A stretch of DNA of 64,000 nucleotides, from positions 4,404,501-4,468,500 of the forward strand of contig CM034104.1 in assembly GCA_019914945.1 (NCBI GenBank). The letters run 5' to 3'. Below are positions 50,425 to 60,151 of the stretch, piece after piece. The DNA is from Typha latifolia (Eukaryota; Streptophyta; Magnoliopsida; Poales; Typhaceae). The notes beneath the pieces were generated by a model that saw only the letters and a program-made list of their open reading frames with translations, was not told where the DNA came from and ran no database searches. Within the stretch, counting starts at the first letter, position 1. Each line of letters starts with the position of its first letter. Position numbers and translations under genes: made by a program.

Positions 50425-51058
50425 GCTAGCTTACTTGATCTGAGTGGAGTTCTATATTAAATAGATAATAATGCCTCAGTAACGAGCAAAGAAATTAAAT
50501 GAAGTTATTGTATTCTCTAACAATTGTTTGATTATAGAATAAATGAGAACTGTTCTCTTTTACATTTTACTTTTACTTCCTTTTGGCAGTTGGCACTAGT
50601 CCATAAAATAAAGTTTGACCACGATAGAATGCAAAAAAAAAATTACTTAGATCCATCTATATATATGTTATTAAAGAGAAAATTATTTATTACGTGGAGA
50701 ATCTTTAATGGAATATTCTATTTTATCTCTAAAAAGTATATAATAGGGTTTTAATTTAATCATAGGCAAGCAAATCTATTATCTCTTGAGATCACCTTTC
50801 GGAGGCTATTGGAGATCACCTCCATGCTTTAAACGGAGGATGTTGAATCACTCTCAATTCTACGCATCTGTATTAGATCTAAAGAATTATATTTCAACAG
50901 TCACTAAGGTTTGAAAACCTATGACAAATTGAGTCGTGAATTTGTAGTTTCTTTTAACTTAGTTTATAGTTTTTCCGTATTAAAATATGTGTTTGCGATT
51001 GTCTTTTTATGCTTTATTTTTCTGCACAATATTTTATTGATACCAAGTGATAGACATA

Positions 51059-52248
51059 TCTCTTAAGGCATATATTATAAGTTATCTCTCTCAATCTCTC
51101 CTAAACCCACATGACTCTCATGTAGATAAAATTCACGTGGTTTCTATAAAGCGTAAAATTTCTATAAATAACTCAAGCAAAAAGAAGCCCAAAATACCAT
51201 GAGCTGCAACAAGCCTCATAATACACACACACACACACCCTATCAGATATTAATGCCCAAGTAGAGGCTACAATTCATCTAGCTTATTTTACAAGAAGAA
51301 ATTAAATAGATGAATTATAAATAATACTCGTTAGCTCCTCCATGAATTTGAGATCATATATTAATCTAAAAATATTCTAATAAAAGAAGGTGAGCATAAA
51401 ACCAAACAAATATAATTCTCTACGGTCAAAAAGTAATGAGATAAATGATGCAACATAACATACATGAAACGTGATCAAAGTAATACATCTGTGCAAGATG
51501 CAAATTATGTCCATAACTATAGCTCATATGTATTAATAATATAAAATATAATATGCATCACCTCAAACCATCAAAACCTTTATTTTTAGTTCACGCAGAG
51601 CCATAACCATAAACACTATCAAACACTCAGATTGAATAACACCCTTTAAGAAGGGAAGACATCTAGCGATAGTATCGCTTGCTTATTACCTAGCAAATAA
51701 CTGACTGATTATTTGTCCCCAAAAACTAAGAACCTTAGTCATAAGTTAGTTAATATCACATGGGTCAGTATGTCTGTAACACCCCAAAATTAAAAAAAAA
51801 AAATCTCGTAACGCACGCGCCGAGCGCGTGCGTCATAGACGCCTGCCACTCTGCCCCCTTCTCCTCTTCTTCTTCTTCCCCTTTCCTTGCCGTGCACGCC
51901 ACCTTTCACATCTTCTTATCTCCTTCCCATCACCGCAGCCATCTCGATCCTCCCCCCATTTCCTCCTTCACCGCATTGCCTCTCTCCCTCTCTCGCGGGT
52001 TGCCGACGCCGGAGTCGACGAAGCCTCGAAGCCCCAAATACCATGAGTTAAGATATATATTAAGGCATATATTAACACCTCTATCTCTTAAGGCATATAT
52101 TATAAGTTATCTCTCTCAATCTCTCCTAAACCCACATGCCTCACGTGTAGATAGAATCCACGCGGTTTCTATAAAGCGTAAAATTTCTATAAATAACTCA
52201 AGCAAAAAGAAGCCCAAAATACCATGAGCTACAACAAGCCTCATAATA
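51059..52248. repeat. 165-bp direct repeats flanking an 860-bp segment in unit 1
   Basis: 51059-51223 and 52084-52248 are nearly identical, both from TCTCTTAAGGCATATATTAT to AACAAGCCTCATAATA. The enclosed 860 bp includes an LTR fragment beginning TGTAACACCCC at 51775. The same arrangement exists in unit 3 (57057-57221 and from 58062, the second copy split by the 947-bp insertion). Unit 4 has only the first copy. It could be an internal duplication or the terminal repeats of an unrecognised small element. Confidence 0.75.
51775..52036. mobile_element. LTR fragment related to the solo LTR, unit 1
   Basis: Starts TGTAACACCCCAAAATT, matching the inverted end of the 45.5-48.1 kb LTR, and continues into a CT-rich stretch ending CGGGTTGCCGACGCCGGAGTCGACG, similar to the reverse complement of about 47.9 kb. 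The long proline/serine-rich frames over it (51760-52227) are by-products of CT richness. Only the terminal 260 bp or so are present. Confidence 0.6.
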
Positions 52249-52336
52249 TATATATACACACACAAACCCTATCAAAAATTTTCTAGCTGTTCTCTTCGTG
52301 ACATTTTTTTTTTAATTAGATTTGCCTATTAACTAC

Positions 52337-52338
<2 letters not shown>

Positions 52339-52396
<58 letters not shown>
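52339..52396. repeat. (TA)n microsatellite, unit 1 tail
   Basis: About 28 TA dinucleotides preceding TTTGTTCGACAACTATATAG. The same block with a shorter TA run is at about 55051 and with a comparable run at 59268-59318. Confidence 0.9.
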
Positions 52397-52400
<4 letters not shown>

Positions 52401-53024
52401 CGACAACTATATAGAATTGGCTATTAAATTTGTGTAAATAAGATAATATTTTTACTTTTAATCTAGAAAGATTTAGTCCTTACTAATGGACTGACTAGTA
52501 ACCTTACGCATAATACTCCCATTTTCGTTGCTGCTGCTTAATTTGTAGCATTACTCTTCATTCATTATTTATCCGAACACCTTGAGTTTTTAATAAGGGA
52601 TATTTTCATTTCATTACCTCCGTTATGTCTTTATTTTAGATTACAACCCAGCATTTTCTTACTTTTAATTTGATCCATGCCTTTTCATTATATTCTAAAG
52701 AACACTCTATCTAGCGAGGAAATGAGAATCGAGACAAGCAGATCCTAGATCCTATGAGAGTAAGTTTGAGCACAATTACGACGTTCAGATGCACTATTAT
52801 GATTCACCACCCAGACAAGTCGGCCTACAAAGAATCCCCACCACCTTACCTAGCATGCTTGCTCTATAATAACCCAATGACAACCATAATAGTTATTCAG
52901 TTAATTTCTTTGTATTCTATTAAAGATACAGGAGTAAAATTTAAAGAAAAAAAGAAGTTAAAACAAAGAGTGTAAACCGTAATAAATACATAATACAGGG
53001 TATGAAATATATACAAAATGGAGC

Positions 53025-53075
53025 ACGTCCCACGGTGGTAAGGAAGCTACATTTTCTCGTTGCGAAATTGAACTC
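53025..53075 (+). pseudogene. LINE remnant, unit 2
   Basis: CCCACGGTGGTAAGGAAGCT and TTGCGAAATTGAACTCGTAA match the last 50 bp of the LINE fragment in units 1, 3 and 4. The core reverse-transcriptase part is missing here. Confidence 0.55.
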
Positions 53076-53153
53076 GTAAAAACATCGGGATATCTGGTCC
53101 AACTTCTTCCCCAAAGATAATCTCAGTTTACTTTGAATTATAATTCTTATTAC

Positions 53154-53314
53154 TTGACCATATATAGCTATGTGTGTATCTGGGGAACATTAAAGTTGGG
53201 CGCCCGTTTTCTAAGTAGTTGAGTAACAGAAAATACCATATGACCAGGTCTAGCATTCAAACCTTTAGACCAAACCATGCAAAATCAAACAGACTACGTA
53301 CTTCTATTTATATC
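53154..53314 (+). promoter_or_regulatory. Promoter of peptide gene B1: W-box core and TATA box
   Basis: TTGACC at 53154-53159 and TATTTATATC at 53305-53314, placed as in the A copies although the DNA between them has diverged and gained about 50 bp. A (GA)n tract at 53389-53412 lies in the predicted leader. Confidence 0.55.
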
Positions 53315-53436
53315 CCCCCTCCTTTGTCTTATTTCTTATCATATCTACTATTACCATTTTGCAAGCTCAGTGCTCCAACTCAATCGAGAGACAGAGAGAG
53401 AGAGAGAGAGAAGGATTGAGAATTAGTTCTTTGCAG

Positions 53437-53670
53437 ATGATTAGGATGGGGTTCGTTAGTGTCAGAAGAGATTGGTGTGTACCATTGTTGCTTGTTATCT
53501 TGCTAGTTTCGCACTCGCAACCTCTGCTAGAGGCGAGGCCTCTCGAAAAAAGCCCAAGGTGGGCGGAAAATAGCGATGGTCTTCTGAGTTCCTTGTCGAA
53601 TAACCCCGTGCCGCCATCCGGCGTTTCGCAAGGGACGCATAGCCCTAGCCCTCCCGGTGGAACGAGCTAG
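53437..53670 (+). CDS. Small secreted peptide precursor B1 (77 aa)
   Basis: ATG at 53437 gives MIRMGFVSVRRDWCVPLLL followed by the hydrophobic VILLVSHSQPLLEA, a probable signal peptide. The mid-part is RPLEKSPRWAENSDGLLSS. The C-terminal region is NNPVPPSGVSQGTHSPSPP followed by GGTS and a stop. Relative to type A the KAP before the PPSG motif is NNP and the residues after SG are VSQGTHS rather than TSPNTHS, while HSPSPP and the signal are unchanged. This is the only intact B copy. A 73-bp duplication follows in its 3' flank. Secretion and processing are inferred from sequence layout. Confidence 0.68.
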   Translation: MIRMGFVSVRRDWCVPLLLVILLVSHSQPLLEARPLEKSPRWAENSDGLLSSLSNNPVPPSGVSQGTHSPSPPGGTS

Positions 53671-53714
53671 CTTACTTGATCTCAGTGAAACTTGTTGTGT
53701 TAAGTATATAATGG

Positions 53715-53860
53715 CTCGGTAATGGGCAAAGAAATTAAATAAAGTTATTGTATTCTCTAACAACTGTTTGATTATAGAATAAATGAGCTCGGTAATGGGC
53801 AAATAAATTAAATAAAGTTATTGTATTCTCTAACAACTGTTTGATTATAGAATAAATGAG
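53715..53860. repeat. 73-bp tandem duplication in the 3' flank of B1
   Basis: CTCGGTAATGGGCAAA...ATAGAATAAATGAG occurs twice, starting at 53715 and 53788. Each repeat includes AATAAA-type words that could act as poly(A) signals. The B2 copy has the same duplication at 63244-63389; the A copies have only one repeat. It therefore predates the split of B1 and B2. Confidence 0.85.
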
Positions 53861-53941
53861 ATATGTTATCTTTTACGTCGTATTTTACCTTTACTTCCTT
53901 CTCGCATCACAATACAATTTAAAACAAATTACTTGCATCCA

Positions 53942-53977
<36 letters not shown>

Positions 53978-55674
53978 CACATGCACTAAAGAGAAAATTA
54001 TTTATTATGTTGAAAATCTTTGAAGAAATGTCTTATCTTATCTCTAAATGGAATATAATTGAGTTTTAATCTGACCCTACGCAAGCCAATCTATCATCTC
54101 TTGAGATCACCTTCACCTTTTAAAGGTTATTGGAGATCATCTCCTGACTTTAGATGAAATATGTTGAATCGCTCTTAACTCTACACTAGATCTGAAAGAG
54201 TTATATTTCGAGGATCATTGAGGTTTGAAAACATTAGGGATTGAGTGACGAGGATCAACGAATGATCTCGTAGCTTCTTGCAACTGCTACATGTTTTAGT
54301 GATTGGTTTAAATTCTAATTTAAATTCGTTATTTTTAATTTGGTTTGAGATTTTTCTAAGTAAATATTTTTGTTTGAGATTGTCTTTCATGCTGTATTTT
54401 TCATATTTATTTTATCGATAGAATGTGATAAACTCATCTCCTATGGCATATATTATAAGTTTTCTCTATTGTCTCTTCTAAACCCACGTGTTTGTAACGT
54501 GGATAGAATTGACAGAGTTTTCACATGACATGTTGGTTAATATTTTTATACAATATATAAGATAAAAACCTAAATTTTTTATAAATAACTCAAGCAAACA
54601 GAAGCTCAAAATGCCAAAATCCCTTAGAAGCCCCATGATATATATTTATACACCCCAATCTGATACTAATGCCTAAGTAGGGGCTATATTTCATCTAGCT
54701 TATTTTATAAGATAAAATAAATAGCTGAATTATAAACGTTGAAACTCTACCATCAAGAAATTCTTTGGCATGTGCATCAAATATAATAAACAATCTTTTA
54801 AAAACAAGTAGTTCATGAGGAGTAAGTCTTTCCACCAGTAGTAGCATTGTGCTTCTAGGATTTTGCCAACTCGCTATTTTCCAACTATCTGACAACTTTC
54901 AATATTGCTCTTTGTGGCTATAATCAATTGTTTCTATAGCCATCCTCTTTGCTCTCTAAACCTATATAGTAAAAGCATTCAAAATTATATCTTTTCTAGC
55001 TGCTCTCTTCGTAGCTTTTATTTTTTAATTAGATTTGTCTATTAACTACCATATATATATATATATATTTGTTCGACAACTATGTAGAGTTGGCTATTAA
55101 ATTTGTGTAAATAAGATAAAATGTTTACTCTTAATCTAGAAAGATTTAATCCTTACTATTGGACTAACTAGTAACTTTACGCATAATACTCCCATTTTCG
55201 TTTTAAAATTATTTAATTTTATGTTTGGCCATGTTTTAGTGACAACTGAATCTTATTTTTATGGATGTAGGGTTTCTCAACTTGTAAACATCATTGTTCA
55301 CAAAATTAACTTATATAAAGCTTATCCCAACTTGTACTTTACACTGCATTTAAAGTTATGAGGCAAGTTATAATTTACCCTGTTATGATTTGATTTAACC
55401 TAAACTTAACTTTTGTATTTTAAACCTGAGCATATAACTTTCCTGCAGTCTAGACCAAATTGTAACCATAAACAAATTGCTAAAATGACTAAACTACTTT
55501 TAACATTCTCAAATTAAATTATATTTTGGTGGGGATATATAATTGAGTCTTTTCACATGGATCTTTGTTAATGGCTGATTACTAATTGCAACTTGATGTA
55601 GAACTCATAATGATTAAATGCTTAAGTTATAAATATATAAAAATAAATTAAAATTATGCTAAATCATAGGAGGA

Positions 55675-55882
55675 TAAACAAAATGGAGCAAAGATACCGG
55701 TCATTGAGAAGGTGGAAAAAAGATTGGCAGGTTGGAAAGGAACTTTTGTCTTTGGGTGGAAGAATCACTCTCATTAATTCGGTGTTAAGGGCAGTACTTT
55801 TATATTATTTAGCCTTCTTCATTATGGCAATCTCAGGGTGGCAAGGAAACTACTTTTTTCTCCATGCGAAATTTAACTCGTA
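55675..55882 (+). pseudogene. LINE reverse-transcriptase fragment, unit 3
   Basis: The longest LINE remnant of the array: VIEKVEKRLAGWKG, then after a one-base frame change LSLGGRITLINSVLRAVLLY, then SGWQGNYFFLHAKFNS and stop. It is nearly identical to the unit 1 copy where they overlap. It belongs to the reverse-transcriptase C-terminal region. Confidence 0.78.
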
Positions 55883-55974
55883 AAGAATAATCTACAGACA
55901 GTCGATCGTTATTTCTGGTCCAACTTCTTCCCCAAAGATAATCTCAGTTTACTTTGAATTATATTATTTATTTC

Positions 55975-56082
55975 TTGACCATAACTATGGTCTATGTAAC
56001 AAAAACTATGACCTGGTCTAGCATTCAAACCTTAAGACCAAACCATGCAAAACTAAAGAGACTACTTACTTCTATTTATATC
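55975..56082 (+). promoter_or_regulatory. Promoter of peptide gene A2: W-box core and TATA box
   Basis: TTGACC at 55975-55980 and TATTTATATC at 56073-56082, in nearly the same sequence context and spacing as A1. Confidence 0.55.
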
Positions 56083-56195
56083 CCATCCTCCTCTGTCTTA
56101 TTTCTTATCATATCTAGTATTAAAATTTACAAGCTCAGTACTCCAACTCAATCAAGAGATAGAGAGAGAAGGATTAAGAATTCAGTTCTTTGTTG

Positions 56196-56429
56196 ATGAT
56201 CGGGATGGGGTTTGCTAGTGTTAAAAGAGATTGGTGTATACCGTTGTTGCTTATTATCTTGATCGTTTCACACTCGCAGCCTCTACTAGAGGCGAGGCTT
56301 CTTGAAAAGAGTTGGCAGTGGGTGGAGAATAGCGAGAGCCTCCTGAATTCTTTGATCAAAGCCCCTGTGCCGCCATTGGGCACTTCGCCTAAAACGCACA
56401 GCCCTAGCCCTCCCGGTGGATTGAGCTAG
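56196..56429 (+). CDS. Small secreted peptide precursor A2 (77 aa)
   Basis: Same architecture as A1 with the full-length type A end. Key differences from A3: Ile2 (Thr in A3), Ile for Val in the signal core, Asn for Ser before LIKAP, and within the conserved C-terminus PPLGTSPKTHSPSPPGGLS, i.e. Leu replaces the Ser of PPSG and Lys replaces Asn. If the PPSG serine matters for recognition or for proline hydroxylation context, this copy may be altered. Start chosen at 56196; the TTG codons just upstream are not expected starts. Confidence 0.66.
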   Translation: MIGMGFASVKRDWCIPLLLIILIVSHSQPLLEARLLEKSWQWVENSESLLNSLIKAPVPPLGTSPKTHSPSPPGGLS

Positions 56430-57768
56430 CTTACTTGATCTGAGTGGAATTCTATATTAAATAGATAATAATGCCTCAGTAACGAGCAAAGAAATTAAAT
56501 GAAGTTATTGTATTCTCTATAATTGTTTGATTATAGAATAAATGAGAACTGTTCTCTTTTACATTTTACTTTTACTTCCTTTTGGCAGTTGGCACTAGTC
56601 CATAAAATAAAGTTTGACCACGCTAGAATGCAAAAAAAAATTACTTAGATCCATCTATATATATGTTATTAAAGAGAAAATTATTTATTACGTGGAGAAT
56701 CTTTAATGGAATATTCTATTTTATCTCTAAAAAGTATATAATAGGGTTTTAATTTAATCATAGACAAGCAAATCTATTATCTCCTGAGATCACCTTTCGG
56801 AGGCTATTGGAGATCACCTCCATGCTTTAAACGGAGCGTGTTGAATCACTCTCAATTTTACGCATCTGTATCAGATCTAAAGAATTATATTTCAACAGTC
56901 ACTAAGGTTTGAAAACCTCTGACAAATTGAGTCGTGAATTTATAGTTTCTTTTAACTTAGTTTATAGTTTTTCCGTATTAAAATATGTGTTTGCGATTGT
57001 CTTTTTATGCTTTATTTTTCTGCACAATATTTTATTGATACCAAGTGATAGACATATCTCTTAAGGCATATATTATAAGTTATCTCTCTCAATCTCTGCT
57101 AAACCCACATGCCTCTCATGTAGATAAAATCCACGTGGTTTCTATAAAGCGTAAAATTTCTATAAATAACTCAAGCAAAAAGAAGCCCAAAATACCATGA
57201 GCTGCAACAAGCCTCATAATACACACACACACCCTATCAGATATTAATGCCCAAGTAGAGGCTACAATTCATCTAGCTTATTTTACAAGAAGAAATTAAA
57301 TAGATGAATTATAAATAATCCTCGTTAGCTCCTCCCTGAATTTGAGATCATATATTAATCTAAAAATATTCTAATAAAAGATGGTGAGCATAAAACCAAA
57401 CAAATATAATTCTCTACGATCAAAAAGTAATGAGATAAATGATACAACATCACATACATGAAACGTGATCAAAGTAATACATCCGTGCAAGATGCAAATT
57501 ATGTCCATAACTATAGCTCATATGTATTAATAATATAAAATATAATATGCATCACCTCAAACTATCAAAACCTTTATTTTTAGTTCACACAGAGCCATAA
57601 CCATAAACACTATCAAACACTTAGATTGAATAACACCCTTTAAGAAGGGAAGACATCTAGCGATAGTATCGCATGCTTATTACCTAGTAAATAACTGACT
57701 GATTGTTTGTCCCCAAAAACTAAGAACCTCAGTCATAAGTTAGTTAATATCACATGGGTCAGTATGTC

Positions 57769-58008
57769 TGTAATACCCCAAAATTAAAAAAAAAAAAAAC
57801 AATCCCGTATAGATGCCTGCCACTCTGCCCCCCTCCTCCTCTTCTTCTTCTTCTTCCCCTTTCCTTGCCGTGCACGCCACCTTTCTCATCTTCTTATCTC
57901 CTTCCTATCACCACAGCCATCTCGATCCTCCCCCCATTTCCTCCTCCACCGCATTGCCTCTCTCCCTCTCTCGCGGGTTGCCGACGCCGGAGTCAACAAA
58001 GCCTCGGA
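57769..58008. mobile_element. LTR fragment, unit 3
   Basis: Counterpart of the unit 1 LTR fragment: starts TGTAATACCCCAAAATT and ends near GCCGACGCCGGAGTC. It lacks a short GC-rich stretch (ACGCACGCGCCGAGCGCG) present in unit 1. It was clearly present before the unit duplicated. Confidence 0.6.
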
Positions 58009-58128
58009 GCCCAAAATACCATGAGTTAAGATATATATTAAGGCATATATTAACACCCCTATCTCTTAAGGCATATATTATAAGTTATCTCTCTCAATCT
58101 CTCCTAAACCCACATGCCTCTCGTGTAG

Positions 58129-59075
58129 TGATACGATCACGCCTCTGGCTATGGAGCTCTGATACTAGCTTGATACGATCTCGCCTTTTTGGTGAAGGGT
58201 CGATCTCTTCCAATTCTTGATCTGGACTAGATCTGGCATGGAACTTTGAAATAAGATCCCGAAATATGCCTCTGTCGGATCGACGTGAAACTTTGATATG
58301 TTGTAGCCCCAGAAAAGAGTTTTTCAACAAATCTAGTTGCAAGCTAATCGGATGTGGGAATCTCGAAATATCGTCCGATTTGTGAACAAAGGTCAGATGG
58401 TCTGTTTTGGATCCGTGGATGGAGGCACGTGATCCTAGGTAATGGTGGTTGAAGGTGGACCGGCGTTAATGTGGTGGCACCGGTGAAAAGTGATGGTGGA
58501 AGGGTTGTGGTTGATGGAAGGATTAGGGCAAGTGTTGGATAGATTGGACGAAGGGGGAGAAGAGGGCCACCCCTAAGTGACTAGGGTGATTAGCCGGACG
58601 AGGGAGGTTAGAAGCGGCGTCGCCGGGGATTGAGAGAATGGGAGCGAAGAAGACGAAGGAGGCAAGGCAAAACTCAATCTCAATAATCAATAATCAATTT
58701 AGTTGCCTACCACATCCTTTTATAGGCTAACCAACAACTCAAATTAACCCTAAAAACACAATTTTCGTCGACCGCGTTCGAACGCACCAAGTTCGCTCTT
58801 CTGGATTTGCGAACGCGATGCAGGTGTTCGAACGTGCCTGTCGGTATTTGCGAACGCGATGCAGGCGTTCACAGTGCGTTCGAACGCATAGTACATTCTC
58901 TTCACCACGTTCACAACCCCGTTCACAAACCGCGTTCGAACTCACTCCACCCGCGTTCGAACGCGACTTACAGAAAACTTATTTTAATAGAAATTAAACA
59001 CTAAAACATGAAATAAAAATACTCCTAAAGTGAATCCATGCTCGAGACGACGTTGGTGAAGTCCGAATCGTATCA
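58129..59075 (-). mobile_element. LTR-retrotransposon remnant (LTR + primer-binding site + opposite terminus) with 5-bp target duplication
   Basis: Interrupts the second 165-bp repeat of unit 3. Target duplication TGTAG at 58124-58128 and 59076-59080 is perfect. Read on the minus strand: an LTR of about 905 bp from 59075 (TGATACGATTC) to 58171 (ATCGTATCA), then after a 5-nt spacer GTATCAGAGC (58165-58156), which fits a primer-binding site for initiator tRNA-Met, then after a further 16 nt the terminus TGATCGTATCA at 58139-58129. The internal region and almost all of the second LTR are thus missing. No coding sequence remains. Unit 1 has the empty site, so insertion came after the units duplicated. 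Confidence 0.8.
58765..58975. repeat. Cluster of palindromic CGTTCGAACG motifs inside the LTR remnant
   Basis: GCGTTCGAACGC or close variants occur at about 58773, 58875 and 58951, with related GTTCGAACG, GTTCGAACT, GTTCGC, GTTCAC and TTGCGAACGCGATGCAGG(T/C)GTTC words between. At least four contain the TTCGAA palindrome within about 200 bp, in otherwise ordinary LTR sequence. Confidence 0.75.
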
Positions 59076-59263
59076 TGTAGATAGAATCCACGCGGTTTCT
59101 ATAAAGCGTAAAATTTCTATAAATAACTCAAGCAAAAAGAAGCCCAAAATACCATGAGTTGCAACAAGTCTCATAATATATATATACACACACACCCTAT
59201 CTAAATTTTCTAGCTGCTCTCTTCGTGACATTTATTTTTTAATTAGATTTGTCTATTAACTAC

Positions 59264-59267
<4 letters not shown>

Positions 59268-59318
<51 letters not shown>
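59268..59318. repeat. (TA)n microsatellite, unit 3 tail
   Basis: A run of about 25 TA dinucleotides before TGTTCGACAACTATATAGAA, equivalent to the one at 52339-52396. Confidence 0.9.
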
Positions 59319-59321
<3 letters not shown>

Positions 59322-59529
59322 CGACAACTATATAGAATTGGCTATTAAATTTGTGTAAATAAGATAATATTTTTACTTTTAATCTAGAAAGATTTAGTCC
59401 TTACTAATGGACTGACTAGTAACCTTACGCATAATACTCCCATTTTCGTTTTAAAATTATTTAATTTTATGTTTGGCCATGTTTTAGTGACAACTGAATC
59501 TTATTTTTATGGACGTAGGGTTTCTCAAC

Positions 59530-59606
59530 TTGTCTTTGGGTGGAAGAACCAATCTCAGGGTGGCAAGGAAACTACTTTTTTCTCCATGCGAAATTTAACT
59601 CGTAAA
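59530..59606 (+). pseudogene. Internally deleted LINE fragment, unit 4
   Basis: TTGTCTTTGGGTGGAAGAA is joined directly to CAATCTCAGGGTGGCAAGG, so about 80 bp of the reverse-transcriptase remnant seen in units 1 and 3 is deleted. The end (TTTAACTCGTAAAGAATAAT) is conserved. Confidence 0.65.
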
Positions 59607-59696
59607 GAATAATCTACAGACAGTCGATCGTTATTTCTGGTCCAACTTCTTCCCCAGATATAATCTCAGTTTACTTTGAATTATATTATTTATTTC

Positions 59697-59804
59697 TTGA
59701 CCATAACTATGGTCTATGTAACAGAAACTATGACCAGGTCTAGCATTCAAACCTTTAGACCAAACCATGCGAAACTAAAGAGACTACTTACTTCTATTTA
59801 TATC
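59697..59804 (+). promoter_or_regulatory. Promoter of peptide gene A3: W-box core and TATA box
   Basis: TTGACC at 59697-59702 and TATTTATATC at 59795-59804. Spacing to each other and to the ATG (59918) is the same as in A1 and A2. Confidence 0.55.
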
Positions 59805-59917
59805 CCATCCTCCTCTGTCTTATTTCTTATCATATCTAGTATTAAAATTTACAAGCTCAGTACTCCAACTCAATCAAGAGATAGAGAGAGAAGGATTAAG
59901 AATTCAGTTCTTTGTTG

Positions 59918-60151
59918 ATGACCGGGATGGGGTTTGCTAGTGTTAAAAGAGATTGGTGTATACCGTTGTTGCTTGTTATCTTGATCGTTTCACACTCGCA
60001 GCCTCTACTAGAGGCAAGGCTTCTTGAAAAGAGTTGGCAGTGGGTGGAGAATAGCGAGAGCCTCCTGAGTTCTTTGATCAAAGCCCCTGTGCCGCCATCC
60101 GGCACTTTGCCTAATACGCACAGCCCTAGCCCTCCCGGTGGATTGAGCTAG
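59918..60151 (+). CDS. Small secreted peptide precursor A3 (77 aa)
   Basis: ATG 59918 encodes MTGMGFASVKRDWCIPLLL, hydrophobic VILIVSHSQPLLEA, the pro-region RLLEKSWQWVENSESLLSS and the C-terminus KAPVPPSGTLPNTHSPSPP then GGLS. It differs from A2 at 8 of 234 bases, and only one of these is silent. Like all copies it carries a single Cys, in the RDWC motif at the start of the signal, so no disulfide in the mature part is possible; this fits a linear, processed signalling peptide rather than a defensin-like protein. Confidence 0.68.
   Translation: MTGMGFASVKRDWCIPLLLVILIVSHSQPLLEARLLEKSWQWVENSESLLSSLIKAPVPPSGTLPNTHSPSPPGGLS

Noticed and set aside
51760..52227. 155-aa Ser/Pro/His-rich ORF, with a similar one at 57813-58220
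   Set aside because: Spans an LTR fragment with CT-rich sequence and then array repeat; the frame is not kept between the two copies.
58739..59004. Cys/Arg-rich ORFs on both strands resembling cysteine-rich peptides
   Set aside because: They translate the TTCGAA palindrome cluster within the LTR remnant; no signal peptide and a strand-symmetric origin.
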